A stretch of 64,000 nucleotides of DNA from Pseudorhodobacter antarcticus (GTDB lineage Bacteria > Pseudomonadota > Alphaproteobacteria > Rhodobacterales > Rhodobacteraceae). The notes below the pieces were generated by a model. It had not been told where the DNA came from. It saw nothing but the letters and a program-made list of their open reading frames with translations, and made no database searches. Below, piece after piece: positions 8,876 to 18,627 of this stretch. Where the stretch lies: the NCBI GenBank assembly GCA_945862435.1, contig CAMAXX010000012.1:1-64000 (forward strand). The letters run 5' to 3'. The position numbers were made by a program, and so were the translations under genes. Position 1 is the stretch's first letter, and each line of letters starts with the position of its first letter.

Positions 8876-9753
8876 CTTGGCCTGCGGCTGGCGGCAGCGA
8901 TGTTCAGCATCAACGCCGCCAGCACCAGCGCGCCGCCAATCGCTGTGGCGCGGCTAAATGCCTCGCCCAAGAACAGCCACACCCAAAACGGGCCAAGGAT
9001 CACCTCGACTTGGGAAAGTAGCGTGGCCGTGGCCGCAGGCACGGCCCGCGTGCCAAAGGTGTATAAGATCATCCCGCCCGCCAAGGTGACCACGCCCATA
9101 AACAGTGCAAGGCCAATGTCGCTGGGCGGCGGGGTTAAATCTTGACCTGTGGCAAGTGCCAGCGCCACCCCCGTGATGGCAGAAAAAATCCCCGCCAGCA
9201 GCACCACTGGGAAGTGGCCAGTGTCCGCGCGCAGGTTGCTATGCCCCGCGCGCAGCGCCACGCTAAAGGCCCCAAAGCCAAAGGCACTGAGCAATGCGGC
9301 AAAATTGCCCCAAACCCCCCGCATGTCGATCTGCCCGCCCACCATCACCGCAATGCCCATCGCGGCCAAAGCGATTGCGGCCCAAGTCGCCGCAGGCACC
9401 CTTTCGCCCAACAGCGCCCACCCGATCAGCGCGGCAAAAAAAGGCGATGCGCTGAACAGCACCACCGCACTGGCAACCGAAGTGGTCTGCATGCTGTAAA
9501 TCGCCCCGCCAAAGGCCAGCACCAGCGACAGTCCCCCCAAAACGCCGCTACGCCCAACCGAGGCAACCGCCGCCCAGACTTGCCCCTTTGAGACATAGCC
9601 GACATAGGCCGCCAGCGCCACAATCAGCCCCAAAGACCGCCATGCCAGCACGGGCCATGACTGCGCCTCGACGACCAGCCGCAAAAACAGCCCCTGCGTT
9701 GACCAGACCAGCCCCGCCAGCAGTATCAGCCCTGCACCTGTCCGAAATGTCAT
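8872..9753 (-). CDS. EamA-family (DMT superfamily) transporter
   Basis: 293 residues and ten predicted membrane spans in two EamA repeats. Each repeat ends in the typical pattern: SVASAVVLFSASPFFAALIGWALLGERV and AATATLLSQVEVILGPFWVWLFLGEAF. Members export metabolites or amino acids, and the substrate is not visible. Starts at 9753 (MTFRTG) and 9774 (MAKMGAG) are both possible. The frame stays open much further upstream, but there it lies antisense to dddP and is not coding. It is divergent from dddP with a 132-bp shared promoter region, so export of a DMSP-related compound is an attractive but unsupported idea. Confidence 0.82.
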   Translation of the reverse strand: MTFRTGAGLILLAGLVWSTQGLFLRLVVEAQSWPVLAWRSLGLIVALAAYVGYVSKGQVWAAVASVGRSGVLGGLSLVLAFGGAIYSMQTTSVASAVVLFSASPFFAALIGWALLGERVPAATWAAIALAAMGIAVMVGGQIDMRGVWGNFAALLSAFGFGAFSVALRAGHSNLRADTGHFPVVLLAGIFSAITGVALALATGQDLTPPPSDIGLALFMGVVTLAGGMILYTFGTRAVPAATATLLSQVEVILGPFWVWLFLGEAFSRATAIGGALVLAALMLNIAAASRRPS

Positions 9754-9885
9754 GCCTGCCCCCATTTTTGCCATCTTGCGCAAATCCAAGCATCTCATTT
9801 GCTCAAATACGACCCCGCCCGTCGCACTTGGGCCAGAGCGCGCACGTGCATGCGGCAATCTTGTCCCCAAAAACAGAGGCCCACC

Positions 9886-11223
9886 ATGACCGATTACGTC
9901 GCCCAAACCATCCGCAAAATAGACCCCACGCGCGGGGATAGGCTGGGCGATGGAACCCCCAATGACAACAACCGCGTAGAAATTGGCCCCACACAACTGG
10001 CCTTTGGCGAATGGCAGCAGGCGGGGCTGACCTTGCCGAACCTTGCCCAAATGCGCCATGATCGCTGGGCGCGGTTGGTGGCAGCGCTGTCGGCGCGCGA
10101 CTTTGGCGGGCTTTTGATGTTTGACCCGCTGAACATCCGCTATGCCACGGACACCACCAACATGCAGTTGTGGAACACCCACAACCCCTTTCGCGCCTGC
10201 CTGATCTGCGCCGATGGCCATATGGTGATGTGGGAATACAAAAACGCGCCCTTTCTGGTGACCTTCAACCCCTTGGTCAAGGAACTGCGGTCTGGGGCGA
10301 CCTTCTTTTATAATTCGACCGGGGACCGGGGCGAGGTTGCGGCGAAGGGTTTCGCCGCCCAAGTGGACGAGATTATGCGCGCGCATGCGGGCAGCAACCG
10401 CCGCCTTGCAGTGGATAAAATCATGATCCACGGGCTGCGCGCGCTGGAGGGGGTTGGGTTTGAGGTGATGGAAGGCGAAGAGGTCACCGAACGCACCCGC
10501 GCCATCAAAACGCCAGATGAAATTCTGGCCATGCGCTGCGCCCATCATGCCTGTGAGGCGGCAATCGCCGAGATGGAGGCGTTCACCCGCGAAAATGTCC
10601 CGACAGGGGGCGTATCCGAAGATGCGATTTGGGCCGAACTGCACAAAGGCAATATCAAACGCGGCGGCGAATGGATTGAAACGCGCTTGCTGGCATCAGG
10701 CCCGCGCACGAACCCGTGGTTTCAGGAATGCGGCCCGCGCATTGTGCAAAGCAACGAAATCGTCGCCTTTGATACCGATCTGATCGGGGCTTATGGCTTT
10801 TGCATCGACATCTCGCGCACGTGGTGGGTGGGTGACCACGCGCCCACAAATGCCATGCGCGCTGCTTTTGCTCATGGGCGCGATCATATGCGCGATCATC
10901 AGGCGCGGCTGAAACCGGGGGTTTCGATCCGCGAATTGGTGATGGAAGGCCATCAGTTGGAACCGCAATATTGGGCGCAGAAATATTCGTGCAAAATGCA
11001 CGGTGTGGGTCTGTGCGATGAATGGCCTTATGTGCATTATCCTGACGGCTGGATTGAGGGCGCATTCGATGCCGTGCTCGAACCGGGCATGGTGCTGTGC
11101 GCCGAGGCGCTGATCTCGCCCGAAGGGGGGGACTTTTCGATTAAACTGGAAGATCAGATTTTGATCACAGAAACAGGGTGCGAGAACCTGACGCGCTATC
11201 CCTTTGATGCCGCGCTAAGTTAG
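9886..11223 (+). CDS. dddP: DMSP lyase DddP (M24-like metalloenzyme)
   Basis: 445 residues from the ATG at 9886, with AGAGG upstream. It cleaves dimethylsulfoniopropionate to DMS and acrylate. The fold is the creatinase/aminopeptidase-P fold. Ligands known from Roseobacter DddP structures (D295, D297, D307, H371, E406, E421, catalytic D377) all appear here one number later: D296 and D298 in FDTDLIGAYG, D308 in CIDISRTWW, H372 and D378 in MHGVGLCDEW, E407 in CAEALISPEGG and E422 in IKLEDQIL. Long stretches such as GDGTPNDNNR and EWIETRLLASGPRTNPWFQE match Roseovarius DddP as remembered. There is no signal peptide, so it is cytoplasmic. The last codons and stop are repeated just downstream (11241-11263). 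Confidence 0.95.
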   Translation: MTDYVAQTIRKIDPTRGDRLGDGTPNDNNRVEIGPTQLAFGEWQQAGLTLPNLAQMRHDRWARLVAALSARDFGGLLMFDPLNIRYATDTTNMQLWNTHNPFRACLICADGHMVMWEYKNAPFLVTFNPLVKELRSGATFFYNSTGDRGEVAAKGFAAQVDEIMRAHAGSNRRLAVDKIMIHGLRALEGVGFEVMEGEEVTERTRAIKTPDEILAMRCAHHACEAAIAEMEAFTRENVPTGGVSEDAIWAELHKGNIKRGGEWIETRLLASGPRTNPWFQECGPRIVQSNEIVAFDTDLIGAYGFCIDISRTWWVGDHAPTNAMRAAFAHGRDHMRDHQARLKPGVSIRELVMEGHQLEPQYWAQKYSCKMHGVGLCDEWPYVHYPDGWIEGAFDAVLEPGMVLCAEALISPEGGDFSIKLEDQILITETGCENLTRYPFDAALS

Positions 11224-11249
11224 GGGCTTTGCCCCTTGCAGCTAAGTTA

Positions 11250-11383
11250 GGGGCTTTGCCCCTCGGAGCTGACGCTCCTCACCCCAGGATATTTTTAGAG
11301 TTAGGAAGCAGGCAGACTGTCGGCTTGCTTCCTAACTCCCCAAATATCCTGGGGGGAGCGCAGCGTGGGGGGCAAAGCCCCCC
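11250..11383. repeat. Composite intergenic element B: large nested palindrome between convergent genes
   Basis: This is an inverted pair of half-elements whose arms match in order. From the outside in: GC hairpins at 11250-11262 and 11367-11383; CCCCAGGATATTT at 11282-11294 against AAATATCCTGGGG at 11342-11354; GAGTTAGGAAGCA at 11298-11310 against TGCTTCCTAACTC at 11326-11338. The two inner arms are exact reverse complements. It fills the gap between the converging dddP and ghrA and probably terminates both. Before it, the dddP stop region (11214-11236) is repeated exactly at 11241-11263. Confidence 0.75.
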
Positions 11384-11391
11384 GACCGCCC

Positions 11392-12324
11392 CTAATACCC
11401 GCGCGCGCGGTCGACGCGGTGCAGTAGCGGCGCGCCGGCCTCGCTGCGGCGGATATTGTCTACCAATGCGCGGGCGGCCCCATCGGCGCGGGTGTCTGCG
11501 GCGATGTGGGGGGTGATTGTGATGCCCGGGTGTGCCCAGAACGGGTGATCTTTTGGCAAGGGTTCCATGCGAAAGACGTCCAGCGTGGCATGGGCAATCT
11601 GGCCGGTATCCAGCGCTGCCAACAGGGCATCATCATCAATCAGCGCGCCGCGTCCGGGGTTTAGAAGTACCGCGCCGCGCTTGGCCGAGGCCAAGGTTTC
11701 GCTGTCTAGCAGATTTTCTGTTTCGGGTGTTTTGGGCAATAGCGTGACGATAAAGTCGGCCTTGGCGAGAACATCGCGCAGACCGCCCTTGCCTGACTGC
11801 ACGTCGATATCGCCAATTCGCGCGCCCGTGCGCGACCAGCCTGTGACAGTGAAGTTCAGCCCCGCCAGCGCGTGCGCGCAGGCTGCCCCCAGTGCGCCCA
11901 TGCCCAGCATTGCCACGTGCCGATCGCGCGCCAAGGGCGGAGGGACAGGGCGCCAGTTACGATCAGGGTTCACGATATGCGCGTCCATCCCCAGATGATG
12001 ACGCATCACATGGCCCACCACCCATTCAACCATACCGGCCGTCAGCCCATCTTCGACCATGCGGCACAGGGGCTGGATTAAGGTTGCATTACCGACAATC
12101 CGCTCGACCCCCGCCCAGAGGGACAGCACTGCCTTGCAGCTCGTAAAGGGCGTGAAATCTTGCAACGGCGATGACGGCGCATAGATGATGTAATCCACCG
12201 CTGCTGCATTGCTGGGCGGCGCGTGAATAATCTGCGCCGCAAGTCCCGCCTGCACCAGTTCCTGCGGTAGGGCGGTTTTATATTCGGGCCAATCTTTAGG
12301 CGCGGCGAACAAGATTGTCAGCAT
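11392..12324 (-). CDS. ghrA: Glyoxylate/hydroxypyruvate reductase A-like 2-hydroxyacid dehydrogenase
   Basis: 310 residues. The start at 12324 (MLTILFAAPKDWPEYK) begins one base after the rodA stop, so it is the distal gene of the mre/mrd unit. The NAD(P) motif is AMLGMGALGAACAHALAGL. Catalytic residues are Arg in LLNPGRGALID, Glu in DVFRMEPLPKDHPFW and His in ITITPHIAADTR. The DVFR.EPLP.DHPFW.HP string is characteristic of GhrA (YcdW) rather than GhrB. It reduces glyoxylate to glycolate and hydroxypyruvate to glycerate. Its place behind cell-shape genes is not explained by its chemistry. Confidence 0.82.
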   Translation of the reverse strand: MLTILFAAPKDWPEYKTALPQELVQAGLAAQIIHAPPSNAAAVDYIIYAPSSPLQDFTPFTSCKAVLSLWAGVERIVGNATLIQPLCRMVEDGLTAGMVEWVVGHVMRHHLGMDAHIVNPDRNWRPVPPPLARDRHVAMLGMGALGAACAHALAGLNFTVTGWSRTGARIGDIDVQSGKGGLRDVLAKADFIVTLLPKTPETENLLDSETLASAKRGAVLLNPGRGALIDDDALLAALDTGQIAHATLDVFRMEPLPKDHPFWAHPGITITPHIAADTRADGAARALVDNIRRSEAGAPLLHRVDRARGY

Positions 12325-12325
12325 G

Positions 12326-13465
12326 TCAGCGCGGCCTATGGACAATGGCGCTGTGCACCAAGCCAAAAGCGATCATCACCACCAATGTCGCCGATCCACC
12401 ATAAGACAGCAGCGGCAGCGGCACACCCACCACGGGGGCCATTCCCATTACCATGGACAGGTTCACCGCAATATACATGAAAAAGTTTACCGCCACGCCG
12501 ATGATTAAAAGTTGGCTAAATCGGTCGCGGTTGCGCACTGCCGCCCAAACCAAAAACACCAAAACCAGCGTATAGAGCACCAAGAGCGATATTGCCCCTA
12601 AATAGCCAAATTCCTCGCCCAACGTGGTAAAGATAAAATCGGTGTGCTTTTCGGGCAGAAAATTCAACCTGCTTTGCGTGCCTTGCATAAAACCTTTGCC
12701 CGACCATCCACCCGAGCCCAGCGCGATTTGCGCCTGAATGATGTTATAGCCCGCGCCTAAAGGGTCGGCTGCAGGGTCTAGAAATGTATCAATGCGCCGG
12801 TATTGGTAATCATGCAGCAATTGCCACGGCGTGCCGCGCATCGTAAATATTCCCGCTACCGCCCCCGCCGCAAGGCCAATGACCGCCCCGAAATACCACA
12901 GCGACACCCCCGCCGCGAACATCATCATCCCGCCCACGGCCAAGGTCATAGCGGCTGTGCCGAGGTTTGGTTGCATCAGCACCAAAACAGTGGGTGCAAT
13001 GATCGCCACCACGGGCAAAACCACCCAAAGCGGATGCGAGATGAGCCGATCATCTATTCTGGAATAATAGGACGCAAGCGCCATAATCAGCGCAACCTTC
13101 ATCAATTCAGAAGGCTGCAGCATCATGAAACCCAAATCGATCCAGCGCTGTGCCCCCATGCCGACTGAACCGAAAAATTCAACAAACAGCAGCAGCAGTA
13201 TGCCAATGGCATAGGCGGGCCAAGCGGTTAGGTTCCAAAACCATATCGGCATCAGGCCCACCCAAAACATCGCTGCAAGGCCGATGAAATAGCGGTTCAT
13301 CTGCGGCTCGGCCCAACGGGAAAAATCACCCCCTGCAATGGAATACAGCATCAGCCAACCCAAAGTGGCGATGGCGCTAATCACCAAAACCAGCGGCCAA
13401 TGAAAATGCAAAAGCTTTGCCAAACCTGTTGGCGCAGTGGCGGTGCGGTTTTCAAAAAAGCTCAT
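12326..13465 (-). CDS. mrdB: Rod-shape SEDS peptidoglycan glycosyltransferase RodA
   Basis: 379 residues with about ten membrane spans. SEDS hallmarks are visible: FWVGLMPIWF, GAQRWIDLGFMMLQPSELMKVALI, the long extracytoplasmic loop with QAQIALGSGGWSGKGFMQGTQSRLNFLPEKHTDFIFTTLGEEFG, and VGVPLPLLSYGGSATLV near the end. RodA polymerises lipid II glycan strands in the inner membrane, paired with PBP2 and guided by MreBCD. The gene starts 12 bases after mrdA and is followed one base later by ghrA. Confidence 0.95.
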   Translation of the reverse strand: MSFFENRTATAPTGLAKLLHFHWPLVLVISAIATLGWLMLYSIAGGDFSRWAEPQMNRYFIGLAAMFWVGLMPIWFWNLTAWPAYAIGILLLLFVEFFGSVGMGAQRWIDLGFMMLQPSELMKVALIMALASYYSRIDDRLISHPLWVVLPVVAIIAPTVLVLMQPNLGTAAMTLAVGGMMMFAAGVSLWYFGAVIGLAAGAVAGIFTMRGTPWQLLHDYQYRRIDTFLDPAADPLGAGYNIIQAQIALGSGGWSGKGFMQGTQSRLNFLPEKHTDFIFTTLGEEFGYLGAISLLVLYTLVLVFLVWAAVRNRDRFSQLLIIGVAVNFFMYIAVNLSMVMGMAPVVGVPLPLLSYGGSATLVVMIAFGLVHSAIVHRPR

Positions 13466-13477
13466 TGCCCCACCGCC

Positions 13478-15433
13478 TTAGGTTTTGGTTGGGGCTTGGC
13501 TGCCCAGATTGTCAAAGCGCAGGGACAACGCGTTAAACCGCTCTTCAATCGCGGGGCGTTGTTCGGCAGGATAGGCCGACAGGGGCGGGATGCCGCCCGT
13601 CAGCGCCGATAAGAGGGCATCGCGTGCGATAGGCGCGGCAGCCGCCGATCCGCCGCCGCCATGTTCCACCACCACTGCCACAGCATAGCGCGGATTTTCG
13701 GCAGGGGCATAGCCGACAAACAGCGCGTGGTCGCGCCTGATCCATGGCAAATCTTCGTTGCGCACTACGCCCGTCTCGCGCTCGGCGGCCGAGATGTTGC
13801 GCACCTGCGCTGTGCCCGTTTTGCCGCACATTATCATCGTCTCATCAGCCACACGGCTGCCGCGCGCTGTACCCGTCTCGCCGTTCATCACGGCGAACAT
13901 GCCGCGCTGCACAGCCGCCAATTTCTCCCCTGAAACCATAAGGTCTGGCGCGGGTGCAATCGGGGTTTCAACGCCAGACACGGCCTTTATCAATCGCGGT
14001 TCGATGTGCTTGCCCGTGGCAATGCGCGCTGTCATCACCGCCAATTGCAAAGGCGAGGTCAGCACATAACCTTGCCCGATTGCGGCATTAATCGTATCGC
14101 CAATGCGCCAATCGGCTTTGTGCACGCGTTCCTTCCATGCTTTATCGGGCATATTGCCTTTGGCAATGGCGGACATGGGCAGATCATGGCGAATACCAAG
14201 GCCAAGTTGGCGGCCCATTTCGGCGACTTTATCGATTCCAACGCGCTGGGCGATCTCGTAATAAAACACATCGCAGCTTTCCATCAGGCTGCGTTCCAAA
14301 TCGACGCTGCCATGCCCGCCCGTGCGCCAGCAGTGAAATCGCCGCCCACCCGATTCGTAATATCCAGGGCAGTTCACGCGGGTTTCGGTGTCAATCACCC
14401 CATCCGCCAGCGCGGCCAGTGCGGTGACCATTTTGAATGTCGATCCAGGCGGATAAGTGCCCTGCACAACCTTATTGGCCAAAGGGCGATGATCGTCTTC
14501 GATCAGCACCTTATAATCGGCCGAGGCAATGCCGCGCACAAACAAGTTTGGATCAAACGATGGTGCCGAGGCGGTGGCCACCAAATCCCCCGTTTGCACA
14601 TCCATAATGACGCAGGCAGCGCTTTCTGACCCAAGGCGGGCTTGGACAAAGTTTTGCACCCGCGCATCCAGCGTCAGTGTAACATCCGCCCCTGCAATCC
14701 CTTCTTCGCGCGACAATTCGCGCATGACGCGGCCAACAGCATTCACCTCAATCTGCCGTGTGCCTGCCCCGCCGCGCAAATCGCTTTCCAGCCAACGCTC
14801 CACCCCAATTTTGCCAATCTGAAAACGTGGGATCAGCAGCAGCGGGTCTGGCTTTTCTACTCCCTCCAGATCCTTTTCCGACACAGGGCCAACATAACCC
14901 ACCACATGGGCAAAATCGCCCACCTGCGGATAATGACGTGAAAGGCCAACTTCGGGCGTAACCCCTGGCAGGGCAGGGCCGTTGATGGCGACTTCGGAAA
15001 AATCCTGCCAAGACAAGCGCTCGGCCACAGGAATGGGCACGAAGGGGCTGTTGCGCTCGAGTGCCTTTAGCGCTTCGGCCACATCGTCACTGGCCATTGG
15101 GATGATCTGGCACAACCGGTCCAGCACCATTTGTACGCCGCCTATCGCCTTGCTTGCGTCTTCTTTGGTAATGACCACGCGGTAATTTTGCTCGTTACCC
15201 GCGATCAGTGTGCCCGCACGGTCAAACAGTTGGCCGCGCGCTGGCGGCACGAGGCGGATGTTGATCCGGTTTTCTTCGGCTAGCAGGCGGTATTTATCCG
15301 ATTGCGCCACGCCAAGGCGGTACATGCGCGCGCCCAAAGCGGCCACCATCGCGCCCATTCCCACCGAGATCATCAGCGCACGGCGGGTGACGCCTTCGCC
15401 AAGTTCAGCCTGAGTTTTGGGTTTGCGCGCCAT
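13478..15433 (-). CDS. mrdA: Penicillin-binding protein 2 (peptidoglycan transpeptidase)
   Basis: 651 residues. One N-terminal membrane anchor (about residues 18-36) is followed by the PBP dimerisation region (RLVPPARGQLFDRAGTLIAGN) and a transpeptidase domain. The three active-site motifs are present: STFK in YPPGSTFKMVTAL, SCD in LMESCDVFYYEIA, and KTG in MCGKTGTAQVRN. It crosslinks the strands RodA makes during sidewall elongation and is the target of mecillinam-type drugs. It sits between mreD and mrdB in the standard elongasome order. Confidence 0.95.
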   Translation of the reverse strand: MARKPKTQAELGEGVTRRALMISVGMGAMVAALGARMYRLGVAQSDKYRLLAEENRINIRLVPPARGQLFDRAGTLIAGNEQNYRVVITKEDASKAIGGVQMVLDRLCQIIPMASDDVAEALKALERNSPFVPIPVAERLSWQDFSEVAINGPALPGVTPEVGLSRHYPQVGDFAHVVGYVGPVSEKDLEGVEKPDPLLLIPRFQIGKIGVERWLESDLRGGAGTRQIEVNAVGRVMRELSREEGIAGADVTLTLDARVQNFVQARLGSESAACVIMDVQTGDLVATASAPSFDPNLFVRGIASADYKVLIEDDHRPLANKVVQGTYPPGSTFKMVTALAALADGVIDTETRVNCPGYYESGGRRFHCWRTGGHGSVDLERSLMESCDVFYYEIAQRVGIDKVAEMGRQLGLGIRHDLPMSAIAKGNMPDKAWKERVHKADWRIGDTINAAIGQGYVLTSPLQLAVMTARIATGKHIEPRLIKAVSGVETPIAPAPDLMVSGEKLAAVQRGMFAVMNGETGTARGSRVADETMIMCGKTGTAQVRNISAAERETGVVRNEDLPWIRRDHALFVGYAPAENPRYAVAVVVEHGGGGSAAAAPIARDALLSALTGGIPPLSAYPAEQRPAIEERFNALSLRFDNLGSQAPTKT

Positions 15434-15442
15434 ATACCTGCC

Positions 15443-15982
15443 CTAAAACTTGCGTCCATAGGCGTCAAGCTGCCCCAAACTGGGTTTGCGTAGGGCCAGC
15501 ACATAGCCTGTGAACAACACAACAGCGGGATAAGCGATAACCGACCACAGCAATTGCACCAGCGCAGCGCCAAGGCTGACTTGGGGCAACAGCGTCAAAG
15601 CAAAGCCAAAGCGGTATGCAAGCATCATCGTCAACATTAACCCAGACACCACCGCCCATTCCATAAAGAAATTCAACTCGCGCATCAAAACCGCGCGTGC
15701 GCGCAAAATTTCGCCAGCCAAAACCACCAAAGCGGCCCACAGGCCAAAAGGCCGCATCAGCAGGATATCCGAGAGGAGCATTGCGCCTGCAAGCAGCCAA
15801 AGCGGCAAATAATCGGGACGGCGCATCATCCACACAAACACAACGCAGGTCATCAGATCGGGGCCAGGCAGGTGTCCCGCATCGCCGCCCATTGGCAGCA
15901 GGGCAATAAAGATCAGTATCGTGATGATGCCTGCAAAACCAAGCCGCCCGCGCCACAGCTCAAAGGTGACGGGGTCGATCAT
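15443..15982 (-). CDS. mreD: Rod shape-determining protein MreD
   Basis: 179 residues, very hydrophobic, with five or six membrane spans (for example LGFAGIITILIFIALLP and AALVQLLWSVIAYPAVVLFTGYVLAL). It has the conserved GPDLMTCVVFVWMMRRPDYLP start and LMRPFGLWAALVVL. MreD sequence is weakly conserved, so the call leans on position: the ATG overlaps the mreC stop by four bases and the gene lies ahead of mrdA. It forms part of the inner-membrane elongation complex. Confidence 0.9.
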   Translation of the reverse strand: MIDPVTFELWRGRLGFAGIITILIFIALLPMGGDAGHLPGPDLMTCVVFVWMMRRPDYLPLWLLAGAMLLSDILLMRPFGLWAALVVLAGEILRARAVLMRELNFFMEWAVVSGLMLTMMLAYRFGFALTLLPQVSLGAALVQLLWSVIAYPAVVLFTGYVLALRKPSLGQLDAYGRKF

Positions 15983-16926
15983 TGCGCGGGCTCCTCTGCG
16001 CCGTCGGCCTTAACGGCAGTGGCGGGGCCAAGGTCTGCGGCAGTGGGGGCAGGGGGCCCTTGAATGGGTGGCAGCGCCAAAAGCCCGCCCGTGCTGAAGA
16101 TCGGGTCAAGCTCGTGGCTGCGCAGAACGCGCAAAAACTCTAGCCGCGCCATTTGCGCCTCAAGGCGCACGCGCAGGCGCTTGTCTTCAGTTAGCACCAC
16201 TTTGCCCACCACCAGCCCCGCAGGAAAGATCCCGCCATCGCCCGACGATACCACCAAATCCCCCGCGGCAATAACGCTGGGGTCTTCGATGAAATCTAGC
16301 GGCGGCAGAGCCGAGTTATCGCCCGACAATATCGCCCTTTGGCCCGATGGTTGAATGGTCACTGGCACGCGGCTGTTGGTATCTGTCAGCAGCATCACGC
16401 GTGCAGTTTGATCGCCGACGCCTGCAATGCGACCCACCAGCCCGATACCATCCATCGTGGCCCAGCCATCGCGAATACCATCGCGTGCGCCTGCATTGAT
16501 CAGCACCGATTGACGAAACGGGCTACCACTGTCGGCCAGAACAACGCCTGTCAAATAGGTCAACTTGGGGTCTAACCGAACATTATTCAAATCCAACAGG
16601 CGGGCGTTTTGCTGTTCCAGTTGCAGCGCGGCTTCTTTCCAAGCCTTCATCTGGCGCAACTCTTCGCGCAGTTGTTGGTTCTGCTCGTACAACCGCGCAT
16701 AAGAATGGAAATCGCCCGCGACATTGGCGGCCCATGTGATGGGGGCCGCAGCCCATTGCAGCGCGGGCGCGATGCTGTCTGTGACATTGGCGCGAAAGGT
16801 TTCTGCGCGCGGCCCTTGGACGCGCCACAGCACGAACAATGCCAATAGCGCAAGCACCGTGACACCCACGATTATCAGCCGAAACGGGCCTGCCAATTCG
16901 ATATCGCGGTTGGGCTTACGTGCCAT
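15979..16926 (-). CDS. mreC: Rod shape-determining protein MreC
   Basis: 315 residues from the ATG at 16926 (an in-frame ATG four codons earlier is possible). It has a short basic cytoplasmic tail (MARKPNRD), one membrane span (about residues 15-36), a coiled coil (YEQNQQLREELRQMKAWKEAALQLEQQNARLLDL) and the periplasmic double beta-barrel domain (TGVVLADSGSPFRQSVLINAGARDGIRDG, GLVGRIAGVGDQTARVMLLTDTNSRVPV, GDLVVSSGDGGIFPAGLVVGKV). A Pro/Ala-rich tail ends it. MreC links MreB filaments to PBP2 and activates it. Confidence 0.94.
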   Translation of the reverse strand: MARKPNRDIELAGPFRLIIVGVTVLALLALFVLWRVQGPRAETFRANVTDSIAPALQWAAAPITWAANVAGDFHSYARLYEQNQQLREELRQMKAWKEAALQLEQQNARLLDLNNVRLDPKLTYLTGVVLADSGSPFRQSVLINAGARDGIRDGWATMDGIGLVGRIAGVGDQTARVMLLTDTNSRVPVTIQPSGQRAILSGDNSALPPLDFIEDPSVIAAGDLVVSSGDGGIFPAGLVVGKVVLTEDKRLRVRLEAQMARLEFLRVLRSHELDPIFSTGGLLALPPIQGPPAPTAADLGPATAVKADGAEEPAQ

Positions 16927-16985
16927 GTGCCCCTGCAAAGTCCGTTGCTTGGAAAAATCGCGCTTGGTACCCGCAAAATGGGTGC

Positions 16986-18035
<1,050 letters not shown>

Positions 18036-18089
18036 CTAAACTTGTGCGATGAAGCGGCCCGCGACTCGGGGATGAGGAAGGCTAAGTAT

Positions 18090-18617
18090 CTATACTTGGC
18101 CTTGTCGCGTAGGGAAAGGCCCAAGCGGGGGGGAATATTTCATGGGCGGTGATCCGCTTGAAGCGGCTTCGGGCGGGCAAGGGCTTTGGGCGGGCAAGAT
18201 GGGCCAACGTTTGCGCAAATCTTCGAGCCCCGCGCGGATAAGCGCGCGCAGGGCATCGTCATTCGCATCCGTCAGGCGGCGCAGATAAAGGCAGGACTTG
18301 CCCAATCGGTGCTTGCCCAACCCTGCTAGAATAGCCGCGAAATCGGTGTAACCAGGCAGAATGTAGATCGAAATTTCTTTGCCCCGAGCGGCAAAGCCCG
18401 TGGCCAAAGACTGCCCCGAATGTCCTGTTTCATAAGTATATTCATACCGCCCAAACCCTACCATGCGCCCCGCCCAAATGCGGGGGGCAAAGCCTGTGAC
18501 GTTGGCGAAAATCTGTACCAGTTGCCGCGCCTCGGCTTGGCGGAAATCAGGCGTGATCGCGTCCAGAAATGCCGCAATATCGGCATCATTGGGTTTGGTT
18601 TTCGCCTGATATGCCAT
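18090..18617 (-). CDS. DUF1801 (YdhG-like) domain protein
   Basis: 175 residues. The core YTYETGHSGQSLATGFAARGKEISIYILPGYTDFAAILAGLGKHRLGKSCLYLRRL fits the small DUF1801 family (YdhG-like alpha/beta fold), whose function is not established. The last 30 residues are Pro/Ser-rich and look disordered. It begins 10 bases after nadE on the same strand and is likely cotranscribed with it, though no functional link is known. Confidence 0.75.
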   Translation of the reverse strand: MAYQAKTKPNDADIAAFLDAITPDFRQAEARQLVQIFANVTGFAPRIWAGRMVGFGRYEYTYETGHSGQSLATGFAARGKEISIYILPGYTDFAAILAGLGKHRLGKSCLYLRRLTDANDDALRALIRAGLEDLRKRWPILPAQSPCPPEAASSGSPPMKYSPPLGPFPTRQGQV

Positions 18618-18627
18618 GCGATTTCCT

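Noticed and set aside
9775..10644. Upstream extension of the EamA frame to a 590-codon minus-strand ORF
   Set aside because: It is antisense to dddP, has no protein-like hydrophobic pattern, and the EamA family starts at about 9753-9774.
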